DNA of 64,000 nt. Origin: CAZJHD01 sp964545855 (lineage in GTDB: Bacteria > Planctomycetota > UBA1135 > JACQFD01). Every line of letters begins with the position of its first letter. Position 1 is the stretch's first letter. The notes under the pieces are model-generated. The model did no database searches, had not been told where the DNA came from, and saw nothing but the letters and a program-made list of their open reading frames with translations. Where the stretch lies: NCBI GenBank assembly GCA_964545855.1, contig CAZJHD010000014.1:28516-92515 (forward strand), read 5' to 3'. Of this stretch, positions 47,803 to 56,715 are shown piece after piece. Position numbers and translations under genes: made by a program.

Positions 47803-48764
47803 AGGGGCCGACCATACGACGCGCCCGGACGGGCTCCAACGTGATCGCGCGACTCCATCACGCCGATCAGGTCCGACTCGCACCGTCCCGACGGGTGGAA
47901 CGCCCGCAGACGATCGCCGTCGTGGTCGAGCAGGAAGAGCGTCCCGCCCTCGTGCGCCGCCACGGAGACGGGGCCGTCGATCACTCGGTGGTCGAGCACG
48001 GTGCCGAGGAAATCGCCCCCCGCCGAGAACCTCCGAAGGCAGGGCCCGTGTCCCCGATCGAGTACGAGGAGCGTGCCCGCGGCCTCGAAGGCGATGGACA
48101 CCGGCATCGAGCACTCTCCCGGGCGCACGGCGGTGCTGAAGACCTGCCAGAAGCTCCCGTTCCTGCGGAAGACGTGCACGGCAGAGTTGCCCGTGTCGGC
48201 CACGTAGACCGCGTCCTCGTGGATCGCGATCGAGCGCGGAGAGGAGAACGTCTCCCCGGGCACGCCGAAGGCACGGAGCGAGCCCAGGAAGCGGCCCGAC
48301 CGCGCGTACTTCTGCACCGCATGCACGCGCGGACCGCCGGCCGACGCGACGTAGAGCGCTCCGACGGAGTCGACGGCGACGGCGACGGGCTCCGCGATCG
48401 TTCCTCGACGGTCGGGCGCTTGCGCGAGCCCCGGAGGGCCCGGCTCTCCCAGGAGCCCGAGCGCCTGACCGAAGAGCGTGAGACCGCGAACCACGCGGTG
48501 TCGCGGGTCGGTCACCCAGATCCCGAAGGTATCGCCCACGGCGAGTCCGGCGGGCATCACCGGCCGTCCCTTCTCGTCGGCGAGCGCCAGGTCGTGGAGC
48601 ACCTCGAATCGGCGCGCGTCGAGCACGGTGACGCGCCCGTGGCCGGTGCCACGGGCGAGGAAGAGCCAGCCGGCTCGAACGCAGATTCCGCCGAACACGC
48701 CGGAAGAATGCGCGACGCGCGGCGCGCGGGCAACGCGCTTGCGGGCGTTCACGCCCCCTCGCAC
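47799..48764 (-). CDS. NHL-repeat beta-propeller protein
   Basis: About 321 residues of NHL-like blades, for example FSSPRSIAIHEDAVYVADTG (followed by NSAVHVF) and IAEPVAVAVDSVGALYVASA. These form a beta-propeller used for binding. No signal peptide is clear. The start is uncertain: GTG 48764 lies only 10 bp from the divergent gene's start; GTG 48752 or a later codon may be used. It is coupled to folE by a GTGA overlap. Function unknown; the folE link may be only positional. Confidence 0.8.
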   Translation of the reverse strand: MRGGVNARKRVARAPRVAHSSGVFGGICVRAGWLFLARGTGHGRVTVLDARRFEVLHDLALADEKGRPVMPAGLAVGDTFGIWVTDPRHRVVRGLTLFGQALGLLGEPGPPGLAQAPDRRGTIAEPVAVAVDSVGALYVASAGGPRVHAVQKYARSGRFLGSLRAFGVPGETFSSPRSIAIHEDAVYVADTGNSAVHVFRRNGSFWQVFSTAVRPGECSMPVSIAFEAAGTLLVLDRGHGPCLRRFSAGGDFLGTVLDHRVIDGPVSVAAHEGGTLFLLDHDGDRLRAFHPSGRCESDLIGVMESRDHVGARPGASYGRPL

Positions 48765-48774
48765 GATCGCACCG

Positions 48775-50271
48775 GTGAATTCTCCGATCGACGCCGTGTC
48801 CGCGAGCCCTCGGAGCGCCCCGGGGCTCGCGGTCGGAGCGGCCGTCGCGGGTCTCGCGCTGGGTCTCTGCTTCCGGCATCGAGGTCTCTACAACGACGGG
48901 ATCTTCTTCGTGCAGTGGCTCGGGGGATGGCCGCTCCAGGACGGCGAGAAGCATGCTCTCGTCTATCCCCATCTGCTCTACCTGCCGCTCGCGAAGACAT
49001 TCCACGAAGGCATCGGCGCACTCCTCGGGCTCGGGATCGACGGCTCGCTGAAGCTCCTCTCGGCGATCTGCCTCGGGGCCGCCGGCCCGGCCCTGGTCCG
49101 CCTCTTCGGCGCGTTCCTGGACCGCACCGGCACGGCCTGGGCGACGGCCCTCGTGCTCCTCGCGCCCTCCGTCGCCTTCTTCGCCGGAGCGACCGAGCTC
49201 CACACCCTGCATCTCGCGGCGGCGGCCTTCGCCCTCTCCATGGCGGCACGACCTCCGCGACGGCACGCGACGCTCGGCTTCGCGGCGGGAGCCGTCCTCG
49301 TCGCCGGGACGCACCTGACGGGCGTGCTCCAGCTCCCGGCGATGCTCCTCCTCCTCGCGAGGGCGCGCCGACGCGGGATCGCGCCCGACGGACCGGCTCC
49401 CCTGAGGGCGGCGCTCGCCGCCGCGGCGGGAATCGCGCTCCTCGCGGGCGCGGGCCTCGCGGCGCACGTCCTCGGGCCCGACCGCAGCGTCCTCTCCGAG
49501 TACTTCCGGTCGGTCCATCCGGCGGAGCAGAGCGTCCTCGCGACGGTCTCGCGGGAGCTCCTCCTCGAGAGCGGCCTGCTCGCCGTCGGATCGATGCTCG
49601 CTCTCCCGCTGCTCGCGCGCCAGGAGCCATGGCTCGCCGCCGCCACGCTGGCGACGCTCGTCCCCTACGCGGCGTTCATCGGCCGGAGCGCCGTCGAGTA
49701 CCACGGCGGCTACAACCTGCCGGCGCTCCCGGTGCTCGCGCTCGCCGCCGTCGCGGGCGCGCGCGCGCTCCCCACCCGCGTGATCCCGGTGGCGATCGTC
49801 CTCACGCTCGCGGCCCAAGCGGCGCTCTCCTTGCCGAGCGCGGGCGCCGCCGCTCGCTCCGACCTCCATCGCGACCTCGGCGAGGCGATCGCCGCGCGCG
49901 CGGCGCCGGGAGACGTGGTGCTGCTCTTCGTGCCCCCCGCCGCCGTCGACTTCGACCTGACGCATCTCTCGAACCTGACGCGTCTCTACCTGCCGGGGCG
50001 CGTCGTGGCCAACGGCGCGTTGCTCGATGCGTCGAACGCCATCGGCACGGCCTACCTCGACGACGCGGGCGCCGCCCGCGTCGTGGACGACTGGACGCAC
50101 GCGACGGAGGCGGCCCTCGGCCGAGGAGGACGCGTGTTCGCGGCGCCCGAGATCGTCGCGCCGGACGCGACGGGTCCGCGTCTGCGCGCGTGGGCGTCGG
50201 CGCTCCTCGTTTCGCTCACCCACGATCCGGTCGCCGAGGGCGCCACCCTGGTGGAGCTGCGCCGTCGCTGA
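48775..50271 (+). CDS. Polytopic membrane protein, GT-C glycosyltransferase-like
   Basis: A 498-residue protein with about ten hydrophobic helices. After TM1 comes RHRGLYNDGIFFVQWLGGWP, an acidic loop where GT-C enzymes keep their catalytic Asp (here ND). SRELLLESGLLAVGSMLALP and further helices follow, with a soluble C-terminal part (AAPGDVVLLFVPPAAVDFDL). The look is that of a lipid-linked-sugar glycosyltransferase, but no family motif is firm. GTG 48775 is assumed; the divergent NHL gene begins 10 bp away, so one of the two starts is probably further inside. Confidence 0.72.
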   Translation: MNSPIDAVSASPRSAPGLAVGAAVAGLALGLCFRHRGLYNDGIFFVQWLGGWPLQDGEKHALVYPHLLYLPLAKTFHEGIGALLGLGIDGSLKLLSAICLGAAGPALVRLFGAFLDRTGTAWATALVLLAPSVAFFAGATELHTLHLAAAAFALSMAARPPRRHATLGFAAGAVLVAGTHLTGVLQLPAMLLLLARARRRGIAPDGPAPLRAALAAAAGIALLAGAGLAAHVLGPDRSVLSEYFRSVHPAEQSVLATVSRELLLESGLLAVGSMLALPLLARQEPWLAAATLATLVPYAAFIGRSAVEYHGGYNLPALPVLALAAVAGARALPTRVIPVAIVLTLAAQAALSLPSAGAAARSDLHRDLGEAIAARAAPGDVVLLFVPPAAVDFDLTHLSNLTRLYLPGRVVANGALLDASNAIGTAYLDDAGAARVVDDWTHATEAALGRGGRVFAAPEIVAPDATGPRLRAWASALLVSLTHDPVAEGATLVELRRR

Positions 50272-50285
50272 CGGCGGACCGCGCT

Positions 50286-51161
50286 TCAGGCGCGCGGCCG
50301 GAGCACCGCCACCACCACCTCGGCGCGCGTCCCGCCGCGGAACGGCACGCCCACGACTCCGATTCCGTGGCTCACGAGCAGCGTCGTCCCGCCGCTCTCG
50401 ACACGGTCTCCGGGATGGGTGGGACCCAGGCGCCGGAGGAGGGGCCACCGGACCTGCTCCCCGTGCGTGTGACCGGAGAGCACGAGCGCGATCCCGCGCG
50501 ACGGCGCGTGCCGCAGGCCGTCCGGATGGTGCGAGAGGAGGATCGTGCAGGCGGCTTCGGGAGCGCCTCGCAGCGCCTCGTCGAGATCGGAGACCTTCCC
50601 CTCCTCCAGGTCCTCGATCCCCGCGACGGCGATCCCGGGCGCCACCACGGCGTGGGCGTTCCGGAGCACACGGATCCCGCGCGACGCCAGGGCGGCGACC
50701 AGCTCACCCTCGCGGCGCCCCTTGTAGTCGTGGTTCCCGAAGACGGCGAAGACGCCGCCGGGCGCGCGGAGCGCTCCCAGGGCGGGCACGAGCTCGAGCG
50801 CCTCCTCGACCCGATGGGTCGCGAAATCCCCCGTCAGCGCGATCACGTCGGGCCGGAGCGCGTTCACGACGTCGACGAGAGGACGCAGGTCGGCACCGCG
50901 GAGGAAGGGCCCGCCATGCAGATCGGAGAGCTGGGCGATCGTGAACCCCGACCGCTCCAACGCGAGGCCGGGCACCACGACCTCCTCGCGGCGGAACCGC
51001 ACGCGGCTCGGGCGCAGGAACGCCGCCCGGTAGAAGGCGCGCCCGCCGGCCAGACGGAGGAGCGTCTCCACGGAGCGGAAGAGCAGGAGGCGCCCGAGCG
51101 AGAAGCGGCGCGGCTTCGAGGCGATGCGGCTCAACGTTCGTGCGGCGCGCGCGCTCCGCAC
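50286..51161 (-). CDS. Metallophosphoesterase (YkuE-like)
   Basis: A 291-residue calcineurin-type phosphoesterase. All metal motifs are visible: IAQLSDLHGG, LTGDFATH, VFGNHDYKG, LLSHHPDG and LSGHTHGEQVRWP. An N-terminal hydrophobic/amphipathic part suggests membrane association, as in YkuE/YaeI-type enzymes acting on lipid-linked phosphates. Its substrate is not predictable. Convergent with the GT-C-like gene (14 bp). GTG start at 51161. Confidence 0.93.
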   Translation of the reverse strand: MRSARAARTLSRIASKPRRFSLGRLLLFRSVETLLRLAGGRAFYRAAFLRPSRVRFRREEVVVPGLALERSGFTIAQLSDLHGGPFLRGADLRPLVDVVNALRPDVIALTGDFATHRVEEALELVPALGALRAPGGVFAVFGNHDYKGRREGELVAALASRGIRVLRNAHAVVAPGIAVAGIEDLEEGKVSDLDEALRGAPEAACTILLSHHPDGLRHAPSRGIALVLSGHTHGEQVRWPLLRRLGPTHPGDRVESGGTTLLVSHGIGVVGVPFRGGTRAEVVVAVLRPRA

Positions 51162-51309
51162 GGCGCGGATCGGCGCGGCGCCACCCTACCCGCCCGCGAC
51201 CGGCGCCCGCGCGAACCGGAGACTGGCACCGATTCATTCACGCCCCGGGGCACGGCCCGCGCCCGCCGCCCGAGCCGTGCACGAAATCGGAGCCAGTGTC
51301 CCGCCCGCT

Positions 51310-52032
51310 TCAGAGCGCCATCTCGGCGCGCAGCCGCAGGCGCGGCAGCAGATGCACGCCGCAGCGTTCGACGTCGAGAGTCGCGTCGAAGGTCGACGCG
51401 AGACGCGTCGCCAGCGCGAGGATCGAGCGCAGTCGCTCGCCGCTCTTCGGGAGCGGCGCGGGTTGCGTGCTCTCGGGCCGAAACGTCGCGGCCACGGTGC
51501 CGGAGGACGCCTGCACGTCGACCACGATCGAGCTCGACGCGTCGCGCGCGAGGGCGCTCGCCTCGAGGCAGAGGGAGAGCGTCCGCACGAGCGCCGATGG
51601 GTTCGCGAGGACGCGCGGCGATCCGGGCGACGTGCGCACGCGCACGGGGATCCAGAGCCCGCGGCGCTCCTCGAGCCGCCGGAGGGCGCGCCGGAACGGA
51701 TCGACGAGGTCGACGGGCTCCACGGGCCGCGCTTCGCGCGTCTGGATCACGAGGTCGGCGACGGACGATCCGAGGTCGTCGAGGAGGTTCAGCTCGTCGA
51801 GGCAGCGCGCGATCGCCGCCGGCGGAGGCGCGGCGCCGTCCTCCACCTCGCGGATCGCCGCGCGCAGGGCCTGCACGCGATCCCGCAGGTCGTCGGCGAC
51901 GAACTCGAGGAGCCGCGCGTCGGCGAGGGCCTCCGCCGGATCGCGCGCGATGGGCGGCTCCGGTCGGTGCGACGGCAGGGATGCGGCCGAGCGCACGAGG
52001 GCGACGGCCCGATCGAGGACTCTCCAAGTCAT
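51310..52032 (-). CDS. Degenerate histidine-kinase-like protein
   Basis: A 240-residue soluble protein. Helical N-terminal half (residues 30-90) resembles a dimerisation helix pair. The second half has LANPSALVRTLSLCLEASAL, like the N-box of HATPase domains but with the Asn-x3-Asn pattern incomplete, and ERLRSILALATRLASTFDAT, like the G2 helix. There is no convincing phospho-His, G1 or F box. It may bind rather than phosphorylate. It lies 57 bp after aroK on the same strand. Classification is tentative. Confidence 0.6.
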   Translation of the reverse strand: MTWRVLDRAVALVRSAASLPSHRPEPPIARDPAEALADARLLEFVADDLRDRVQALRAAIREVEDGAAPPPAAIARCLDELNLLDDLGSSVADLVIQTREARPVEPVDLVDPFRRALRRLEERRGLWIPVRVRTSPGSPRVLANPSALVRTLSLCLEASALARDASSSIVVDVQASSGTVAATFRPESTQPAPLPKSGERLRSILALATRLASTFDATLDVERCGVHLLPRLRLRAEMAL

Positions 52033-52089
52033 GTCGGGACTCCATCGATCGGCTGGAGGGCCCCGTTTCCTGTAGCGAGGGCGCCGACC

Positions 52090-52650
52090 TCAGGAGCCGC
52101 GGAGGAGCCCGTCCCGGCTCGCCCAGCGCGCCTCCTCGATCCCGGCGAGGCGCCCCGCGGCGGCGGCCAGATCCTCCGCGACATCGGCGGCGCTCCGTCC
52201 GTCCGCGTCGACGATCGCGTCGGCGGCGTCGCGGTAGAGCGGCTCCCGCGCCGCCAGCACCGCCTCGACCTCGGCGACCGCGTCGACGCCGAGCAGCGCG
52301 GGACGAATCGCCGGATCGGCACGCAGTCGCTCCCGCAGCGTCGCCGCGCTCGCGCGGATCCAGATGCGCGCGCAGGCATCGAGCCGGCGGCGGGAGCCCG
52401 CGTCGAGCAGCGCGCCGCCGCCGAGCGCGAGGAGGAGATCGGCGGGTCCGGACCGCAGCACGCGTTCGAGGCACGCGGCCTCCGTCTCGCGGAATCGACG
52501 CTCCGACTCCGACAGCAGCTCGGAGACCGGACAGCCGCCCGCGCGCTCGATCTCCTCGTCGAGGTCGACGAAGGGGCGCGCCAGCCGCGCGGCCGCGAGA
52601 CGCCCGGCGCTCGTCTTGCCAGCGCCCCGCGCACCCACGAGCGCGATCAT
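52090..52650 (-). CDS. aroK: Shikimate kinase
   Basis: A 186-residue P-loop kinase phosphorylating shikimate at O3. Walker A is GARGAGKTSAGRLAA; the shikimate-binding DLDEEIE and Arg in SERRFRETEAACL, and LALGGGALLD follow. The ATG overlaps the aroDE stop by 4 bp (ATGA), so three consecutive shikimate activities come from two coupled genes. Confidence 0.95.
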   Translation of the reverse strand: MIALVGARGAGKTSAGRLAAARLARPFVDLDEEIERAGGCPVSELLSESERRFRETEAACLERVLRSGPADLLLALGGGALLDAGSRRRLDACARIWIRASAATLRERLRADPAIRPALLGVDAVAEVEAVLAAREPLYRDAADAIVDADGRSAADVAEDLAAAAGRLAGIEEARWASRDGLLRGS

Positions 52651-54164
52651 CCGGCCGCTCCAGGATCGGACGCCGCGGGGATCCCCAGCAGCGGCCGCGG
52701 AGGCCGGCGGAGCGCGTCGAGAGCCGTCGCACGCATCGCGGCGAGCGGAGGCGTCGACCCGGTGAAGAGCTGGAACTGGCGCGCCGCCTGGAGGAGGAAC
52801 CAGTTCACGCCCGGCAGGAAGTTCGCCCCGCGCTCCTTCGCGAGCCGCGCGAGACGCGTCTCCAGCGGACGCACGACCGCATCGACGACGAGCGTGCCGG
52901 CGCGGATCGCCTCGGCCGGCACGGGCGAATCCTCGGGCCCGGGCCACTGGCCGACGGGCGTCGCGTTCACGAGGACGTCGTGCTCCGTGCCGCCGACCGC
53001 GTCGAGGGCGATGCCGCGGCCGCCGAAGTGCGCGGCGATCTTCTCCGCGAGGGCCGGCCGGCGCCCGGCGATCACGAGCTTCGCGCCGCGACGTCGCACG
53101 CCCGCCGCGACGGCGCGCGCGGCGCCGCCGGTGCCGATCACGAGGACCGTGCGGCCGAGGAGCGGGCCGCCGAGCCCCGTCTCGATGGCGTCGGCGGCGC
53201 CGTCGTCGTCGGTGTTCGCCGCACGCCAGCCGTCGGGCGTGCGGACGAGCGTGTTCGCGGCGACGATCCCCTTCGCCGTCTCGTCGGCGCGGTCGGAGCG
53301 GCGCAGCGCGTCCTCCTTGAAGGGCGCGGTCACGGCGAGGCCGCGGACGAAGGGCAGCGGCTGCAGGAGGTCGAGCATCTCGATGAAATCGTCGGGCTCG
53401 AAGGCGAGGAACGAGGCATCGAGGTGGCTCATCCGCAGCGCGATCGTGTGGACGGCCGGGGAGAGCGAGTGCCCGACGGGACGCCCAACGACTGCGAAGA
53501 TCGACGTCGACGCGCCTCCGCCTCCCGGCGGCAGCGCGGCGCGCAGGTCGGCGAGGGCCGGCTGCCCCGGGGCCGTCTCGCGGCCGGGCGCCGGCGCCGC
53601 GTAGACGAGAGGGCTCCCGGCGGCGACGGCGAGGATGCGCGACAGGAGGGCCGCCCGTCCGGTGCCGAAGCCGACCAGCCGTCCTCCTCCCTCGACGACG
53701 CAGCGCGCGAGACGCAGCGCGTCCTCCAGCCGGTCGACGCGCGGGACGAACTTGACGAGGTCCTTCTCTCCGGCGAGCGGACGCAGGAACCCGAGCGCCG
53801 CCGCGGGGTCGGCCGGCATGCCCTCCGCATCGTGGTACGAGACGATCCGCCGGCATCGCCCCGGCAGCTCTCCGAGCGAATCGGCGGCGCGCCAGTCGAT
53901 GTCCACCCAGGAGGCGCCGGCGGCCGCCGCGGCCCGCAGCCGCGCGAGCCGCTCGGCCGGCGCGCCGCGGAACCGCCCGCCCTCCCGTTCCAGCGGGCAA
54001 GCGACGATCGTCGCCTTGCGCCGGCCCTCCAGCAGCGGCGCGACGTCGGCCTGCGCGAGAGCGTCGAGACGGAACTCGAGCAGGTCCGCGGCGGGCTCGA
54101 CGCGATCGGCGGCGGCGCGGGCCGCCTCGACGGTCGATTCGAGGATGGAGACGACGACGGCCAT
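52647..54164 (-). CDS. Bifunctional 3-dehydroquinate dehydratase (type I) / shikimate dehydrogenase
   Basis: A 505-residue fusion. Residues 1-220 are type I dehydroquinase: DLLEFRLDAL, catalytic His in IVSYHDAEG, Schiff-base Lys in DLVKFVPRV. Residues about 225-490 are shikimate dehydrogenase: GRPVGHSLSPAVHTIAL, catalytic Lys in VTAPFKEDAL, Asp in ANTDDDGAADAI, and NADP loop VLVIGTGGAARAV. The two steps convert dehydroquinate to shikimate. Such AroD-AroE fusions occur in plants, Chlamydiae and Planctomycetota. Both active sites look complete. It is followed by aroK with an ATGA overlap. Confidence 0.95.
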   Translation of the reverse strand: MAVVVSILESTVEAARAAADRVEPAADLLEFRLDALAQADVAPLLEGRRKATIVACPLEREGGRFRGAPAERLARLRAAAAAGASWVDIDWRAADSLGELPGRCRRIVSYHDAEGMPADPAAALGFLRPLAGEKDLVKFVPRVDRLEDALRLARCVVEGGGRLVGFGTGRAALLSRILAVAAGSPLVYAAPAPGRETAPGQPALADLRAALPPGGGGASTSIFAVVGRPVGHSLSPAVHTIALRMSHLDASFLAFEPDDFIEMLDLLQPLPFVRGLAVTAPFKEDALRRSDRADETAKGIVAANTLVRTPDGWRAANTDDDGAADAIETGLGGPLLGRTVLVIGTGGAARAVAAGVRRRGAKLVIAGRRPALAEKIAAHFGGRGIALDAVGGTEHDVLVNATPVGQWPGPEDSPVPAEAIRAGTLVVDAVVRPLETRLARLAKERGANFLPGVNWFLLQAARQFQLFTGSTPPLAAMRATALDALRRPPRPLLGIPAASDPGAAG

Positions 54165-54307
54165 GGTCGGCGAGGAGACTGTCCGAGGATTCGGGACCGA
54201 GCGAGCGATGCGAGACGCCGATTCGCGATGACGCGGCGAGGAGGCGCAACGCCGCGGGCGTGGAGGGATCGCGCGGCTCGCGAGGTGGACGATACTCGGA
54301 CCGGCTC

Positions 54308-55240
54308 CTACCGCTCGCGCGGCGGCGCGAGGATCGCGCGAAGGAGGGCCGCGCGAGGCCGATCGATCGATCCCTTGCGGAGCGCGAGGGAGACCATCCT
54401 CCGGCCCAGGGCGCCGTAGGCCCGCGCCGCGTCACCCGTCCCGAGCGCGCGCACGTGGCGGCGCACGGTCTCCACGTCGCCGCGCGAGACCGGACCCGAG
54501 AGCGCCGCCGGGAGGCCGAGGGTCCGGAGATTCTCGACGGCGCCCGCGAGCAGGGAGAGGAGCGCCACGCGCGCGGCCGTCTCCCGGACGCCCGTCGCGG
54601 AGACGAACTGCTCCACCGCGAGGTCGAGAAGCGCCACGGTCCCGTTCGCGGCCAGCACCGAAGCGGCGTGGTACCGCGGTCGCCGGCCCGCGCGCACGCG
54701 CAGCGGCGTCATGCCGATCCGCCGCGCGAACCTCTCCAGCGCACGCGTCGCCGCGGCGTCGCCTTCGATGCCGGCGCACGCGCCGCGCACCTTCGAGGCA
54801 CCGTCCTTCCGATCGGGGAACGTCTGGATGGGATGGAACGATGCCACCGATGCGCCCCGGGCGCGGCACGCGGAGAGCGCCGAGGCACCGAGGCTCCCGC
54901 AGAGGTGCGCCACGACGGATCCGCGGCGGACGTGCGGCGCCAAGTCCCTCGACGCCTCCGCGACGGCGCGATCGGGCACGGCGAGGATCAGCACGCGCGC
55001 CGAGCGCGCGAGCGCCTGCAGCGTCGTCACGGCGCGCGCGCGGGGGCCGGCCCGACGTGCCGCGGCCCGAGCCGAGGCGGCGCTCCGCGAGGCGAAGACG
55101 ACGGAGAGCCCCGCGCGGGCGGCGGCGGCGCCGAGGGCGCTGGCCGCGTTCCCCGCACCGAGGAAGCCGACGTCCGCGCGCGGCGCGCGTCCCCTCCCGT
55201 CAGTCGAACTCGAAGCTGCCTTCCTCGAACTCGTAGCCAT
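54308..55240 (-). CDS. Rossmann-fold DUF2520 protein, candidate reductase
   Basis: A 310-residue protein. The N-terminal dinucleotide motif is VGFLGAGNAASALGAAAARA. ASFHPIQTFPDRKDG, then YHAASVLAANGTVALLDLAV and the end fit the DUF2520 family. This family includes PanG-type ketopantoate reductases described in some bacteria. Near panC (56712-57590) a role in pantothenate synthesis is possible but unproven. The start at 55240 overlaps the spoVG end by 41 bp; a later start cannot be excluded. Confidence 0.83.
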   Translation of the reverse strand: MATSSRKAASSSTDGRGRAPRADVGFLGAGNAASALGAAAARAGLSVVFASRSAASARAAARRAGPRARAVTTLQALARSARVLILAVPDRAVAEASRDLAPHVRRGSVVAHLCGSLGASALSACRARGASVASFHPIQTFPDRKDGASKVRGACAGIEGDAAATRALERFARRIGMTPLRVRAGRRPRYHAASVLAANGTVALLDLAVEQFVSATGVRETAARVALLSLLAGAVENLRTLGLPAALSGPVSRGDVETVRRHVRALGTGDAARAYGALGRRMVSLALRKGSIDRPRAALLRAILAPPRER

Positions 55241-55643
55241 CGTCCTCGGGAGGCTGGTACTGGCCGCGCCGCTTCGCCTCGACCTCCTCGTGGTAGCGCG
55301 CGAGGACGATGGCCTCCATGCGCTCGCGGGATTCCCGATTCACGGGATGCGAGATGTCGCAGTGGAGCCTCATCCGTCCCGTGCTGTCCCTCGGCACGCG
55401 GCTCGCCGGGAGCCGGCTGCCGCATTCGTTGCAGAAGCTCGCGCGGAGGTGGTTCTTGCCGCCGCAGCGCGGGCATCGGTCGGCGAGCCGGCGGCTCGGC
55501 ATCGCGACGAAGATTCCTCGTGCTCCTTCGATGATCCTCAGGTCGCGGACCACGAACTCGCTCGCGAGCGTGATCGTGGCGTACGCGCGGAGCCGGTCAC
55601 GCCGGCCCTCGAGGAGGCGGATGCGCACCTCGGTGATGTCCAC
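55200..55643 (-). CDS. spoVG: SpoVG-family protein with inserted zinc ribbon
   Basis: A 147-residue protein. The SpoVG fold is clear: VDITEVRIRLLEGRRDRLRA, then ITLASEFVVRDLRIIEGARG and IFVAMPSRR, and after an interruption DISHPVN. Between residues 53 and 95, where SpoVG has a short hairpin, lies a four-cysteine ribbon: CPRCG at 57-61 and CNECG at 71-75. SpoVG proteins bind DNA/RNA and regulate development. The insertion makes a zinc-bound hand likely. The C-terminal tail is acidic. Start GTG 55643 (TTG 55649 also possible). It lies 160 bp downstream of ispE, echoing the spoVG-ispE neighbourhood of Firmicutes. Confidence 0.92.
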   Translation of the reverse strand: MDITEVRIRLLEGRRDRLRAYATITLASEFVVRDLRIIEGARGIFVAMPSRRLADRCPRCGGKNHLRASFCNECGSRLPASRVPRDSTGRMRLHCDISHPVNRESRERMEAIVLARYHEEVEAKRRGQYQPPEDDGYEFEEGSFEFD

Positions 55644-55803
55644 GTGCAATGGTCCCCGTTTGGGACGGCGCCGTCGCCGAACCGGCGTCCGCAAGGGCGA
55701 TCGATCCGACCGGATCGATCGTCGAGAGAGGGGGTGCGGGCCGACCGGCCTCCCATCCCTGGCGACGCGGTGGCGCCACGGTCGGGGTGCTGCGGGAGTT
55801 CGG

Positions 55804-56715
55804 TCAGTCCGAGGAAGACGAAGAGACCGAAGTCGCCGCGAAGACGCGCCAGGCCTCTCCCGGAAGGGATCGGATCAAGCGGCTTCGTTGCACGTCGGCC
55901 TCCTCGAGGCTTTCGAAGAGAGCGAAGAACCCGCCTCCACTTCCAGTCAGTCGAAGCGACTCCACGCCTGCCGCCGCCGCCCGATCCCGGATCCTGCGGA
56001 GTTCCGGGTGGAGAGCGAAGGCGACATCCTCGAGCCGATTGAACGTCGCGGCGGCTGCGCTGCTCGCCTCCGCGGCCTTCAAGTCGACGATCGGGATTCT
56101 GTGGATCGTGGAGGGCCGCTGCAAGCCGCGCGCGAGACTTTCGTACACGGCCTTCGTCGACACGGAGATCGGCGGCACGACGACGAGGAATCCGCGGTGC
56201 GGGAGCGAAAGTCGCTCGAGCCGCTCGCCGCGGCCGCGCGCGACGGCCGCGCCGCCGCGCACGAAGAAGGGGCAGTCGGATCCGATCGACGCCGCCATCG
56301 ACTCGAGGCGCTCGTCGCCGAGCCGCGTCCCGAGGAGACGGTCGAGCGCGACGAGCACCGCCGCCGCGTCGGACGAGCCGCCGCCGAGTCCCGATCCGTG
56401 AGGGATCCTCTTCCGCAGCGCGATCCGCACGCCGCGCGAGACCGCCGTCTCGCGGAGGAAGCGCGCGGCGGCGCGCTCCACGAGGTTCTCGCCCGGAGGC
56501 GCGAGGCCCGGCACGTCGCAGGTGAACTCGACGGCGCCCGCCGGCAGTCCCGGCGGCGTCTCGATCGCGATCTCGTCGAAGATCGAGATCGCCTGCAAGA
56601 CCGTCTCGATCTCGTGGTAGCCGTCCTCCCGCCGGCCGAGGACCTCCAGGAACAGATTCACCTTCGCGGGACACCGGACTTCGATCCGAGGTGCGCTCTC
56701 GGCGTCGGCCGTCAC
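55804..56715 (-). CDS. ispE: 4-diphosphocytidyl-2-C-methyl-D-erythritol kinase
   Basis: A 303-residue GHMP kinase of the MEP isoprenoid pathway. The N-terminal PAKVNLFLEVLGRREDGYHE carries the catalytic Lys and substrate loop; the ATP motif is IPHGSGLGGGSSDAAAVL with SIGSDCPFF; the C-terminal LTGSGGGFFALF is motif III. GTG start overlapping the panC stop (GTGA). Supplies precursors used by uppS elsewhere in the window. Confidence 0.96.
   Translation of the reverse strand: MTADAESAPRIEVRCPAKVNLFLEVLGRREDGYHEIETVLQAISIFDEIAIETPPGLPAGAVEFTCDVPGLAPPGENLVERAAARFLRETAVSRGVRIALRKRIPHGSGLGGGSSDAAAVLVALDRLLGTRLGDERLESMAASIGSDCPFFVRGGAAVARGRGERLERLSLPHRGFLVVVPPISVSTKAVYESLARGLQRPSTIHRIPIVDLKAAEASSAAAATFNRLEDVAFALHPELRRIRDRAAAAGVESLRLTGSGGGFFALFESLEEADVQRSRLIRSLPGEAWRVFAATSVSSSSSD

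Noticed and set aside
47140..50448. A much longer N-terminal extension of folE
   Set aside because: The open frame runs through the NHL and membrane-protein genes; FolE homology starts near the GTG at 47802, which overlaps the upstream stop.
47841..54419. A 2192-codon open frame on the plus strand
   Set aside because: It lies across folE, NHL, metallophosphoesterase, aroK and aroDE genes in other frames; its translation is Arg/Pro/Ala-rich without any domain, as expected for shadow frames in 70% GC DNA.
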